DNA of 34,832 nt from positions 1 to 34,832 of the forward strand of contig JAQXLU010000003.1 of NCBI GenBank assembly GCA_029012285.1. Reading direction: 5' to 3'. Numbering within the stretch: position 1 is the first letter of the stretch; every line of letters starts with the position of its first letter. Positions 1 through 6,487 of this stretch are shown here, in pieces. The notes beneath the pieces are model-generated. The model made no database searches. It saw only the letters and a list, made by a program, of their open reading frames with translations, and was not told where the DNA came from. This DNA is from Clostridiales bacterium (GTDB lineage: Bacteria; Bacillota; Clostridia; Christensenellales; Aristaeellaceae). The position numbers were made by a program, and so were the translations under genes.

Positions 1-70
1 ATACAACTCACCTTTCTTTTCGCAATAGGCCTGAACATCCTTATTGTAACAGAAAGGTGAGTCTTTGTAT
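1..70. repeat. Long imperfect hairpin at window start
   Basis: Bases 1-17 are complementary to 51-70 apart from a 3-nt bulge at 62-64. A second inner stem pairs CAATA (23-27) with TATTG (42-46). The result is one long cruciform or RNA hairpin. It may be an end of a small transposable element or a structured RNA tail of a gene left of the window. It could extend beyond the cut edge, so its true length is unknown. Confidence 0.5.
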
Positions 71-83
71 AACTTCTTGGCTT

Positions 84-113
84 CCACCCGCATAGCGGGT
101 GGTTTTCTGTTTC
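84..113 (+). terminator. Rho-independent terminator
   Basis: A perfect 8-bp stem, CCACCCGC with GCGGGTGG, has a 3-nt loop and is followed by TTTTCTGTTT. It would end plus-strand transcription arriving from outside the left edge. Confidence 0.6.
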
Positions 114-140
114 GCTTCGCTCAACTGTCTAAAGACACTA

Positions 141-177
141 ACAAAAAAGGCGAAAGACGGCTTGCGTCTTTCACCTT
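141..177 (-). terminator. Rho-independent terminator of the 248-583 gene
   Basis: On the minus strand a stem of about 13 bp (bases 165-177 with 147-159, one wobble or mismatch, loop at 160-164) is followed by a run of U residues from the A-tract at 143-148. It lies about 70 bases past the stop of the minus-strand gene ending at 248. Confidence 0.75.
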
Positions 178-247
178 GGAACGCTAATCATATTCAGTTC
201 TCCCATTCGTCAGCGAACTTCTCGATATCATTTCTCAATGTGATTCG

Positions 248-583
248 TCAATAGGATTCGTCATAATCGGTGCTCCCTGCGAGTCTTTCACAGATGAACT
301 CGTAGGCTTCATTACACAGACCTGCACGAATACTTTCTGTTCTTTCACCATCAAATGACAGACAATTGTTCAGTTGTTCTTCAATCCAGTCTGCTTTCAT
401 GGCTTCCCCCAAGTCCCAGCCCAATTCGACGGCCAGTTCGACAATTGCCGTATCTGTGACATACCAATCATCAAGCGCTGCGCATACATCAGCATAGCTT
501 TCCCCAGATAGAAGCGCTTTCTTATGAAGCATTAGTTCCTCGGCGCTGCAGTCACATTCGTATGTGAGTACAAGATTAAACAT
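248..583 (-). CDS. Small acidic hypothetical protein of the integrative element
   Basis: This 111-aa protein is not recognised. It is acidic, has no membrane segment or signal peptide, and contains a few cysteines (CDC near the N-terminus, one near the middle and two near the C-terminus). The open frame extends upstream to a GTG at 640, but that codon has almost no ribosome site. The ATG at 583 has AAAGGA seven bases upstream and is preferred; an ATG at 588 is also in frame. It has its own promoter at 655-683 and its own terminator at 141-177, so it is the last and probably separate unit of the minus-strand gene set. Function is unknown; cargo of the integrated element is the only inference from context. 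Confidence 0.6.
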   Translation of the reverse strand: MFNLVLTYECDCSAEELMLHKKALLSGESYADVCAALDDWYVTDTAIVELAVELGWDLGEAMKADWIEEQLNNCLSFDGERTESIRAGLCNEAYEFICERLAGSTDYDESY

Positions 584-654
584 ATCCATTTCCTTTCCGC
601 GTATTGCGCTCTGTCGTTTTTCTCTGGTGGGTTCATCCACAACCTTGTAATATA

Positions 655-683
655 ATTATAACTTTTAATTTGGAATAATTCAA
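655..683 (-). promoter_or_regulatory. Sigma-A promoter for the 248-583 gene
   Basis: On the minus strand TTGAAT (678-683) is followed after 17 bases by TATAAT (655-660) in an AT-rich stretch. The predicted transcript starts near 648. Confidence 0.6.
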
Positions 684-749
684 ATTTTGACACCAGCAAG
701 ATTTTTCCAATCTAGCCAAAGCCGCTTGATGGTAATCGCCATCGTACCA

Positions 750-953
750 TTACCATTGCCAGGTTTCCTCCTCTTCCCGTATGCACCGCAATTCCTCCAT
801 CAGAGACCAGAGATCATCTGGCGCAGTGCGGTCAATATAGTCGTATGCAGCATCAAGTTCTTTATCAGAGTATTCGTAGTACCCAACGAGAGTCTCATAA
901 GGAATATTATTCATAATTCGTTCAACCAGAATCACATCAACAACAGGTTTCAT
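750..953 (-). CDS. Small acidic hypothetical protein
   Basis: This 67-aa protein is rich in Asp, Glu and Tyr and ends in Trp-Gln-Trp. No family is recognised and no membrane segment is seen. The start is well supported: GGGAGG lies about eight bases before the ATG. It begins 22 bases after the stop of the upstream paralogue gene (976-1485) and is probably co-transcribed with it. Size and charge would fit an inhibitor or adaptor protein, but that is a guess. Confidence 0.6.
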   Translation of the reverse strand: MKPVVDVILVERIMNNIPYETLVGYYEYSDKELDAAYDYIDRTAPDDLWSLMEELRCIREEEETWQW

Positions 954-975
954 GGCTGTTTCCTCCCTTTCCTTT

Positions 976-1485
976 TCAGGCCGACGCCTTATCGGCCTGA
1001 TTGTCCACTGCGGTTTCTACTGCCTTGGCCGCAACACGCGCCTCAGCTTCTGCGGCAGCCTTCTTGTAACTGTCCAGGGCATCCCACATGATTTCGCTGG
1101 TTTCCTTGTCCACAACCAGCAGCTTGCCATAGTGCGGGAACTTCTCCTTGAACCATTCGGAGACGAATTTGTAGGCACTGCGGTGTGCGCGGCTCTGCAG
1201 CTTGATCCGCTTGTATTCTGCAAAGTTGGCTGCCGCATCAGGCATGGCGCGGATGAAGTCTTCCATCATTTTGTAGGTGACCAGGCTGTTGGTCTTGGCC
1301 TTGTAGACCTTTAGGGTGACGTTGGGGAACTTGGCCAGGATGCGGTTCATCAGGTGGTATTCATTGGTGCCATAGGAGTTGCTGTTCTTCTCGAACTCAG
1401 CGGTCATGTACAGGGTGGCGGTAGCGAAGTCGTAGTAGTAGCCAGCGTTCTTCAGGGCGGCGGTAACAACACTCTTATTAGTCAT
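976..1485 (-). CDS. Tandem paralogue protein, copy 1 (unknown family)
   Basis: This 169-aa soluble protein is the longest of three related proteins encoded head to tail at 976-2461. Shared features are an N-terminal segment with a beta-like stretch followed by an EF/EY..L motif, a central Thr-Tyr-Lys-Met-Met-Glu-Asp-Phe-Ile block (the T-Y-x-x-M-x-x-[YF]-I pattern), and a Trp-Phe-containing helix ending in FP-x-Y or an equivalent. Copy 1 alone has an Ala/Lys/Glu-rich C-terminal tail (about residues 135-169), possibly a flexible helix. The start is supported by GAGAGG eight bases before the ATG. It lies 117 bases after the stop of copy 2, and that gap folds into hairpins. No catalytic motif, cysteine pair or zinc site is seen. 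The family is not recognised. Confidence 0.7.
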   Translation of the reverse strand: MTNKSVVTAALKNAGYYYDFATATLYMTAEFEKNSNSYGTNEYHLMNRILAKFPNVTLKVYKAKTNSLVTYKMMEDFIRAMPDAAANFAEYKRIKLQSRAHRSAYKFVSEWFKEKFPHYGKLLVVDKETSEIMWDALDSYKKAAAEAEARVAAKAVETAVDNQADKASA

Positions 1486-1518
1486 GGTGGTGTCCTCTCT
1501 TTCTTTAATCGGCCATCA

Positions 1519-1605
1519 CCCGGTCTAAAGCCGGGCGCTGGCTACGCTCTGCCAATGCAAGCATTGGATATAGCTAGTCGGGGCTTATACCCCTCCCTCT
1601 ATATC
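1519..1605 (-). other. Cluster of three hairpins between paralogue genes
   Basis: Three nested or adjacent perfect inverted repeats occur. CTATATC/GATATAG (1599-1605 with 1567-1573) encloses GGGG/CCCC (1580-1583 with 1590-1593). Next is CCAATG/CATTGG (1552-1557 with 1562-1567), and then CCCGG/CCGGG (1519-1523 with 1531-1535). On the minus strand they begin right at the stop codon of copy 2 and end about 33 bases before the start of copy 1. They could be an RNA processing or stability element, or the worn right end of an IS200/IS605-type element, whose guide RNAs carry a similar GC hairpin. Confidence 0.55.
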
Positions 1606-2014
1606 AGGCAGCGGGGTTGGGATTGTGGACGATGCGGTAGTCCTCATCGAACTCCGGTACTGAATCGTAGCGGGGGAAGGTGGCGCGGAACCAGGCATTG
1701 ACGTACTGGGTGCGGTCTTTGCGGCTCTTGGAGCTTTCGCGGACGGACTCGAATTCCTTCTGCATATCCTCTGCATCGTCCAGCATGGCGATGTAGTCCT
1801 GCATCATCTTGTAGGTCAGCAGCGGGAGCTTGCCAGCCTTCGGCTTGGGGTGACGCTTGCGGTTTTCCACCAGGACGCGAAGGCCTATGTCGCTGAAACG
1901 GGTCAGCAGGTCGAACTCATCGGAATTGATCTGAGTGGCGGCATCCATGAACTTGCGGGAGACGGTAACAGTCTTGCTGAGGAAGTTAACCTCGTAATTA
2001 CGGGAGCGCTTCAT
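1604..2014 (-). CDS. Tandem paralogue protein, copy 2 (unknown family)
   Basis: This 136-aa basic, soluble protein is the middle member of three tandem paralogues. It shows the shared N-terminal TVTVSRKFMDAA segment followed by an EFDLL block, the central LLTYKMMQDYI motif near residues 75-85, and the C-terminal AWF..TFPRY block. GGAGG precedes the ATG at a normal distance, and the leader resembles those of the other two copies (GGACAC upstream of the start). It begins 15 bases after the stop of copy 3, so the two are one transcription unit. No known domain is recognised, and there are no cysteines or clear active-site residues. Confidence 0.7.
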   Translation of the reverse strand: MKRSRNYEVNFLSKTVTVSRKFMDAATQINSDEFDLLTRFSDIGLRVLVENRKRHPKPKAGKLPLLTYKMMQDYIAMLDDAEDMQKEFESVRESSKSRKDRTQYVNAWFRATFPRYDSVPEFDEDYRIVHNPNPAA

Positions 2015-2029
2015 TATGGTGTGTCCTCC

Positions 2030-2461
2030 TTATTCTTCGTCGGGGTTGTAGAGCAGATGGGAATCAGCGATGGCCGCTTTCTTGGCCTTCTGGGCGTCCT
2101 GGAACTTTTTGAAGTCCTCACCGTACTTATCCAGGAACCACTTCTTCACCAGGGCGTAGGTGCCGCGCATGGTCTTGGCGACCTTTTGAACGGCTTCGAA
2201 CTCAGCCAGGGCGTCGTCAAGGGTTTCGGGTGACTCAGTACCTTTGATGTAGTTGCGCATATTATCGTAGGTCAGGTCGCCGTAATCGCGCTTGTTGGGG
2301 TTGCGGGTGATGGTGCGGATCTGGATGTCGTAGCCAGGGTGGTTTTGCTGCAGCTCGTTCAGGATCTCGAACTCCTGGGTGTCGAACTGTCCGGCGAGAA
2401 TCATGAATTCCTTGGTAACGGTAATGGTCTTCTTCTGGCGATTAATCACGGGCGTCTTCAT
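2030..2461 (-). CDS. Tandem paralogue protein, copy 3 (unknown family)
   Basis: This 143-aa protein is the first gene of the minus-strand unit. It shares TITVTKEFM, an EFEIL block, LTYDNMRNYI (about residues 65-75) and VKKWF..KYGEDF with copies 1 and 2. The strongest ribosome site of the set, AAGGAGG, lies 10 bases before the ATG. The C-terminal 25 residues are Lys/Ala-rich and then acidic. The repeated blocks suggest a compact alpha/beta fold duplicated twice. The family is not recognised. Context (integrase-linked, lower-GC island) suggests element cargo rather than housekeeping. Confidence 0.7.
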   Translation of the reverse strand: MKTPVINRQKKTITVTKEFMILAGQFDTQEFEILNELQQNHPGYDIQIRTITRNPNKRDYGDLTYDNMRNYIKGTESPETLDDALAEFEAVQKVAKTMRGTYALVKKWFLDKYGEDFKKFQDAQKAKKAAIADSHLLYNPDEE

Positions 2462-2559
2462 GGTGGGTGTTCCTCCTTTTTCGTTCAGGGCTTTGGTGTT
2501 TCCCTCACCCTGTGCCTATATAATACGAAAAGAAGTGTACATATGTTAGGACCCAATAC

Positions 2560-3128
2560 GTTTTAGATGTTAAACTCATAAAAATTCTGCATAATTTTCA
2601 ATAGGTCTTGCAAATCGAAGGCGTATTGAGCAGAGAATGGCATGTGAAAGAAGAGAAAATGCAAGCGGTTTCGATTAATTAACCATAATTTTGAAAATTT
2701 CCGAAAAATTGGTGCCGGAGGAATTAAAGATTTCAATTGATGTGGTTCCTATATATGCCAGACACGACAATTTCGACGCAAAAACGTCAATTCGTTGCAA
2801 TGCTGTTTTTTCTACGCGATTTACCTCGAATTTGTAACCTCAACCTCCTTAATATCCCGATAACTGACAAACAAGTGCGTTATCTCCTGAAAGACATACC
2901 CCTGGACCGCAGAGTTGCCTTTTCAATTGTAGAAGTTGTAAGATGAGTCCTTAATCATGCAACTTAACGCAGTTTATGCCTCAGATTAGGCAGTCAATGG
3001 CTTCTATTTCTCAGTTTAGCCGCATCATTCTGCAAAACTACGTAGCAAACCGTAGATTCCCATGCAAAAAGCGCAGCTGCCTTTCAGCAACTGCGCCTCT
3101 ACCCGAGCAACATGTAAGCAAAACCCTC
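2560..3128. other. Non-coding AT-rich region between element genes and integrase
   Basis: No convincing gene is seen. An open frame from 2740 to 2946 has its nearest ribosome site 17 bases away and no family likeness. The stretch contains AATTTCCGAAAAATT at 2694-2708. Its reverse complement reappears, one A shorter, just past the integrase gene (4315-4328), so the two may be arm-type binding sites of the attachment region. Confidence 0.4.
3066..3096 (-). terminator. Minus-strand terminator upstream of the integrase
   Basis: On the minus strand a 10-bp stem (3087-3096 with 3071-3080, one wobble, 6-nt loop) is followed by five U residues (3066-3070). It would stop any transcript running antisense out of the integrase gene. 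No minus-strand gene that it serves is visible. Confidence 0.6.
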
Positions 3129-3157
3129 TTCACACCCCATTATACTTCATCTATAAT
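3129..3157 (+). promoter_or_regulatory. Sigma-A promoter of the integrase gene
   Basis: TTCACA (3129-3134), 17 bases, then TATAAT (3152-3157). It lies 68 bases upstream of the chosen integrase start. Confidence 0.6.
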
Positions 3158-3224
3158 ATACGTGCCGCAACCGTTGAATCTTGAAAACTGCATCGTTCAT
3201 CAGCAAGCCATGAAAAGGAGAAAC

Positions 3225-4253
3225 ATGGCAAAACATCGTTTCCACGTAAAACTACCCAATGGCGAGAAGGTCTGGCTCACGGGAGATACCATTAGCGAGG
3301 CCTTCTGCGCCGGTTTTGAAAAGTATTCACTGCCTGCCCCTCCACCGAAGAAAAAACGTTGTCCTACGCTTCGGGCATATGGCGATAAGTGGTTCCGCCT
3401 GTATCACCAGCCCAAGGTGAAGCGAAATACAGCCAACAACACGCGCATTCTGTTGGAACGCCACATCTACCCGGCGCTGGGGTCGTGCCGCCTGGATGAT
3501 CTCACCTTTGATGACATTCAGGCTCTCTACAACAGCAAGGCCGCGCTATCTCATTCCACGAATCAGAAACTTCAAATCGTTCTGGGCGCGATTTTCCGCA
3601 ACGCCCTCGAAGACGGACTGATAGACAAGAACATCATGCTATCCAGCCGCTATGTGATGAGCAAGCATCGTGACGTCCGCAACTGCCTGACGCAAGCGGA
3701 TGCGGCGGACATCCTGCGGCAAGTGGAACACCTGAACGAGGCCGACCAGCCCTTTATCATGCTGCCGATGCTGACTGGTATGCGGCGCGGGGAGTGCCTC
3801 GGCCTGATGTGGAGTGACATCGACTTCTCCAAACGGATCATCACCGTCAGCAGAGCCATCACCTTTGCAGGGAATCAGCCTGTGGTGGATACACCGAAGA
3901 GCGCGGCAGGCTATCGGCAGATTCCGCTTCTGCCGGAGCTTCAGGCTTTTCTGCTCTCTCTGCCAAGACAAGGCGAATTCGTCATCGGTGGCCAACGGCC
4001 TATCACAGAACAGGTGTATCAGCGGACGTGGGAGAGAATCAACCGAACCATCGACCTTCACGGGGCCACAGCGCATGTATTCCGTCACACTTTTGCGACG
4101 CTTGCGGCTGTCCACACAGATGTAAAGAATTTGCAAGCCATCATGGGTCACTCGGATATCCAAACAACGATGAATCGATACACTCATCCGCAGGAAATTC
4201 GGGTGATGGAGGCGGTCGATGATCTGGCAGGCATGTTCAACAGCGAGAATTGA
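3225..4253 (+). CDS. int: Tyrosine recombinase (integrase) of the element
   Basis: This is a site-specific recombinase of the phage and ICE integrase family, cutting and joining DNA through a covalent phosphotyrosine. The N-terminus (about 1-45) is a short arm-binding region, followed by a SAM-like core-binding domain (about 50-140) and the catalytic domain. Visible catalytic residues are Arg in GMRRGE (about 187), the HVFRHTF box (about 283-289), His in MGHSD (about 308) and the nucleophile Tyr in NRYTH (about 317). The open frame extends upstream to 2976, but the ATG at 3225 has AAAGGAG five bases before it and follows the promoter at 3129-3157; 342 aa is usual for the family. It sits next to the 3' end of a tRNA-Arg, the classic place for an integrase of an element inserted in that tRNA. 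No excisionase is visible. Confidence 0.93.
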   Translation: MAKHRFHVKLPNGEKVWLTGDTISEAFCAGFEKYSLPAPPPKKKRCPTLRAYGDKWFRLYHQPKVKRNTANNTRILLERHIYPALGSCRLDDLTFDDIQALYNSKAALSHSTNQKLQIVLGAIFRNALEDGLIDKNIMLSSRYVMSKHRDVRNCLTQADAADILRQVEHLNEADQPFIMLPMLTGMRRGECLGLMWSDIDFSKRIITVSRAITFAGNQPVVDTPKSAAGYRQIPLLPELQAFLLSLPRQGEFVIGGQRPITEQVYQRTWERINRTIDLHGATAHVFRHTFATLAAVHTDVKNLQAIMGHSDIQTTMNRYTHPQEIRVMEAVDDLAGMFNSEN

Positions 4254-4276
4254 AAAGTTGTTGAAAAGCGCAAGGT

Positions 4277-4320
4277 GCCGCAAATGCAGTTAGATCAAGG
4301 CTTTGCGGCCTCTTAAAATT
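4277..4320 (+). terminator. Terminator after integrase
   Basis: An 8-bp stem, GCCGCAAA (4277-4284) with TTTGCGGC (4302-4309), is followed by TCTTAAAATTTTC. The loop is 17 nt and the T-tract is weak. Confidence 0.45.
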
Positions 4321-4442
4321 TTCGGAAATTGACTGATTTGTTGAAAAAACGGTCATTTTGAGCAAAACAGCCAGAAATTCATGATGTTCCGCCAAAACAA
4401 AAAATCCCGCAAACCCTTGATTTGCAAGGACTTGCAGGTATG

Positions 4443-4470
4443 TACGCCCGGCAGGATTCGAACCTGTGAC
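4443..4470. other. Probable attachment site (att) at the tRNA-Arg 3' end
   Basis: This is inferred from the integrase lying 190 bases from the tRNA 3' end and from the drop in GC to its left. The T-arm and acceptor end would be the core sequence duplicated on insertion. No second copy was seen in bases 1-4440, so the other boundary must be left of the window. Confidence 0.5.
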
Positions 4471-4516
4471 CTTCAGAGTCGGAGTCTGACACTCTATCCA
4501 ACTGAGCTACGAGCGC
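4443..4516 (-). tRNA. tRNA-Arg (anticodon CCG)
   Basis: A full cloverleaf is seen on the minus strand. The acceptor stem pairs GCGCTCG with CGGGCGT (two G-U pairs). The D-arm has AGCTCAGTTGGATAGA, and the anticodon stem TCAGA/TCTGA encloses loop CTCCGAC, giving anticodon CCG for codon CGG. The T-loop is TTCGAAT. CCA is not encoded. The outermost T-stem pair is A against C, a mismatch; in related tRNA-Arg genes this position is normally paired. The 3' end faces the integrase, so the last part of this gene is probably the attachment core, possibly supplied by the element. Confidence 0.93.
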
Positions 4517-4610
4517 GCGTCAGCCTGATTATGATAGCACATACAGGCTGGCATTGTCAAGGGATGGGCGCAAAACTCCCAAAATTCCGGTAGAAATGCG
4601 CATCTGGCCG

Positions 4611-5498
4611 TTATTCGCCCAGTGCCTGGAGCAGCACAGCGAGGTTCTGGCGCATCGTGTCCTCGTACAGGGTCAGGGGGATGTTGGTCTCCGGACCGGT
4701 CACGATGGGGTCCAGGGTGTAGAGGGGTGCGTGGGTCTCGCGGGCGATGGTCTGCGCGGCTATGTCCTCGTACTGGGGTTCCACGAACAGCGGCGGCGCG
4801 CCCAGGGCGGTGATGGTCTTGCACAGCTCCGCCAGCGCGCGGGGGGAGAGCGCGTCCTCCGGGTCGCGGTTGATGACGGCGGCCACGTTCAGCCCGTAAG
4901 CCTTTGCAAAGTAGGGGAACGCCTCGTGGAAGGTGACCACGTCCTTGCGCGGCACATCGGCCAGAGCGGTGCGGAGCTCGTCATCCAGGGCGGTCAAGCG
5001 GAGTATATACGCATCCCGGTTGGCGGCGATGGCCTGGGCATGCTCCGGCAATGCGGCGATGAGTCCCTCCGCCAGGTTCTCCACCATGCGAATGGCGTTG
5101 CGCACGTCCAGCCAGATATGGGCGTTGTAGGCGTGCTCGTGGTCGTGCTCGTCGTGGTCTTCGCAGTCCTCCAGGAGTGCCACGCCTTGGGAGGCGTCCA
5201 CCACCGGCAGGGCAGGGAAGGCCTCGAACACGCCGCTCAGGTAGCTCTCCATGCCCGCGCCGTTGATGAGGAACACATCCGCCGTGGCGAGGGCTTTCAT
5301 GTCGCTGGTTTGCAGCTGATAATCGTGCAGACAGCCGGTGCCGGGCTGTGCCAGGCAGACGACCTCCATTCCGTCGATGCCGCTTAGCAGATTCAGCGCG
5401 AACAGGCGGATGGGGTAGAAGGAGGCGACGACGGTTTCGGCGCAGGCCGCCAGGGGCAGGGCCAGCAGGGCAAGGAATAGGATCAGGATTCTTTTCAT
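4611..5498 (-). CDS. znuA: ZnuA-type metal ABC transporter substrate-binding lipoprotein
   Basis: This 295-aa extracytoplasmic zinc or manganese-binding protein belongs to the cluster A-I (TroA/ZnuA) family. A signal peptide ends in the lipobox LAAC, so Cys19 should be lipidated. The family metal ligands are visible as His in CLHDY (about 58), AHIWLD (about 128) and FHEAF (about 190) and an Asp in the C-terminal LDPIV. A His/Asp/Glu-rich loop (HDEHDHEH, about 114-121), typical of zinc-binding members, lies just before the second ligand. GGAAGGAA precedes the ATG. The gene follows an unknown minus-strand gene by 54 bases. No permease or ATPase is adjacent, so partners must be elsewhere. Zinc is the likely ligand, but manganese cannot be excluded. 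Confidence 0.88.
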   Translation of the reverse strand: MKRILILFLALLALPLAACAETVVASFYPIRLFALNLLSGIDGMEVVCLAQPGTGCLHDYQLQTSDMKALATADVFLINGAGMESYLSGVFEAFPALPVVDASQGVALLEDCEDHDEHDHEHAYNAHIWLDVRNAIRMVENLAEGLIAALPEHAQAIAANRDAYILRLTALDDELRTALADVPRKDVVTFHEAFPYFAKAYGLNVAAVINRDPEDALSPRALAELCKTITALGAPPLFVEPQYEDIAAQTIARETHAPLYTLDPIVTGPETNIPLTLYEDTMRQNLAVLLQALGE

Positions 5499-5552
5499 GG
5501 GGCATTCCTTCCGATATAAGTGTTCACGGATAGAACGAAGCGGCGGCGGGTT

Positions 5553-6038
5553 TTATTGCAGCCAGGCGGCATATCGGTCCGCTGGAAAGTTCTCCCGGAT
5601 GATGCGGGACAGCATCTCCCGCTCCAGCGAGGGCATCCCCGCGCCGTAGCGCTGGAGCAGCACCCGCATGGCGCACAATCGGCCGCTTTGCAGCGCATAG
5701 CCGCGCAGGAACTCCAGCGGCAGCTGATCGCCGGGCAGCGCGTCCATCAATACGCCCAGGGCCTCGTCCGCCAGGGTGTCGATGTCCATCATGCGCAGGC
5801 GCAGGCGCACGCCGTTTTCCAGCGTCAGCAGCATGCCGGGGCCCAGCGCCTCATACAAATCGCCAAAGATGCACTCCCGCACCCGGGTGAACATGTCCTC
5901 CAGCGTCATGCAGGAGGGCGCGTAGAGGCTCAGGCAGTGGGTGGCATTTTCGCACAGGGGGGTGATGGACACAAAGCGCGTCCCCAGCAGGGGCTCCAGC
6001 GCTGCGCGCACGGCGGCGGTCTTGATGGGGATGGACAT
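5553..6038 (-). CDS. Hypothetical protein upstream of znuA
   Basis: This 161-aa protein is not recognised. It is soluble, has no signal peptide or membrane span, and contains several cysteines spread out rather than in metal-site pairs. The start at 6038 (ATG) has GGAGG seven bases upstream; a GTG one codon earlier (6041) is too close to it. It is transcribed toward znuA with 54 bases between, so the two may share a transcript, and it diverges from dnaA. A link to metal uptake is only inferred from position. Confidence 0.65.
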   Translation of the reverse strand: MSIPIKTAAVRAALEPLLGTRFVSITPLCENATHCLSLYAPSCMTLEDMFTRVRECIFGDLYEALGPGMLLTLENGVRLRLRMMDIDTLADEALGVLMDALPGDQLPLEFLRGYALQSGRLCAMRVLLQRYGAGMPSLEREMLSRIIRENFPADRYAAWLQ

Positions 6039-6265
6039 CACAGCACCTCCTCAACGCATTTAGCGACCCACGGAAGCTTCCTTTGTATCATAAAGTATTT
6101 CGACGGACGCACGGTGGATTCCTGCCCGTGCATTTCTTTGTTTTTTTGTGGCGGAAATCCCCCAAAGAAAACTGCATAAAATACAAAACGATGCATGCAT
6201 ATGCGAATTCAAACCGCATGGATTGTGCCGAACAAATGTCCTTGCACAAGATGTCCACAGGAGAG

Positions 6266-6274
6266 TTATCCACA
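6266..6274 (+). promoter_or_regulatory. DnaA box
   Basis: Perfect TTATCCACA, 41 bases upstream of the dnaA promoter -35 hexamer. Confidence 0.75.
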
Positions 6275-6314
6275 GGATTTGGGCCATGCACCAAATCAAA
6301 CCCGGAAGAAACCC

Positions 6315-6343
6315 TTGAAATTTGGCGCTCCCTGTGCTATGAT
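6315..6343 (+). promoter_or_regulatory. dnaA promoter
   Basis: TTGAAA (6315-6320), 17 bases, then TATGAT (6338-6343) with an extended TGC just before it. Transcription should start near 6350, ten bases before a DnaA box. Confidence 0.75.
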
Positions 6344-6359
6344 AGGGAAGAAACGAGAG

Positions 6360-6368
6360 TTATCCACA
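6360..6368 (+). promoter_or_regulatory. DnaA box over the start of transcription
   Basis: A second perfect TTATCCACA, lying at about +10 of the predicted dnaA transcript, well placed for repression of dnaA by its own product. Confidence 0.75.
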
Positions 6369-6487
6369 GCATGTAACAGCCCGCAGCCACCCCGGCCGTG
6401 GGCTTGCATAAACGGGAGCGGTCGTGGAGTATGCATACCGCTCTTTTATGTCCTGCTGATTTTCAGAAGAAAAGGAACGCTGCTGCG

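Larger units (their letters stand above)
6039..6487. promoter_or_regulatory. dnaA upstream region with DnaA boxes; candidate origin
   Basis: No gene is seen in this stretch. It contains two perfect DnaA boxes (TTATCCACA), a near match at 6251-6259 (ATGTCCACA), T-rich DNA around 6138-6147 and the dnaA promoter. Boxes before and just after the promoter suggest autoregulation by DnaA. A full cluster of boxes with an AT-rich unwinding element, as expected of an origin, is only partly present. Confidence 0.5.

Noticed and set aside
2740..2946. Possible small plus-strand gene upstream of the integrase
   Set aside because: The nearest ribosome site is about 17 bases from the start, the composition looks non-coding and no family likeness is seen.
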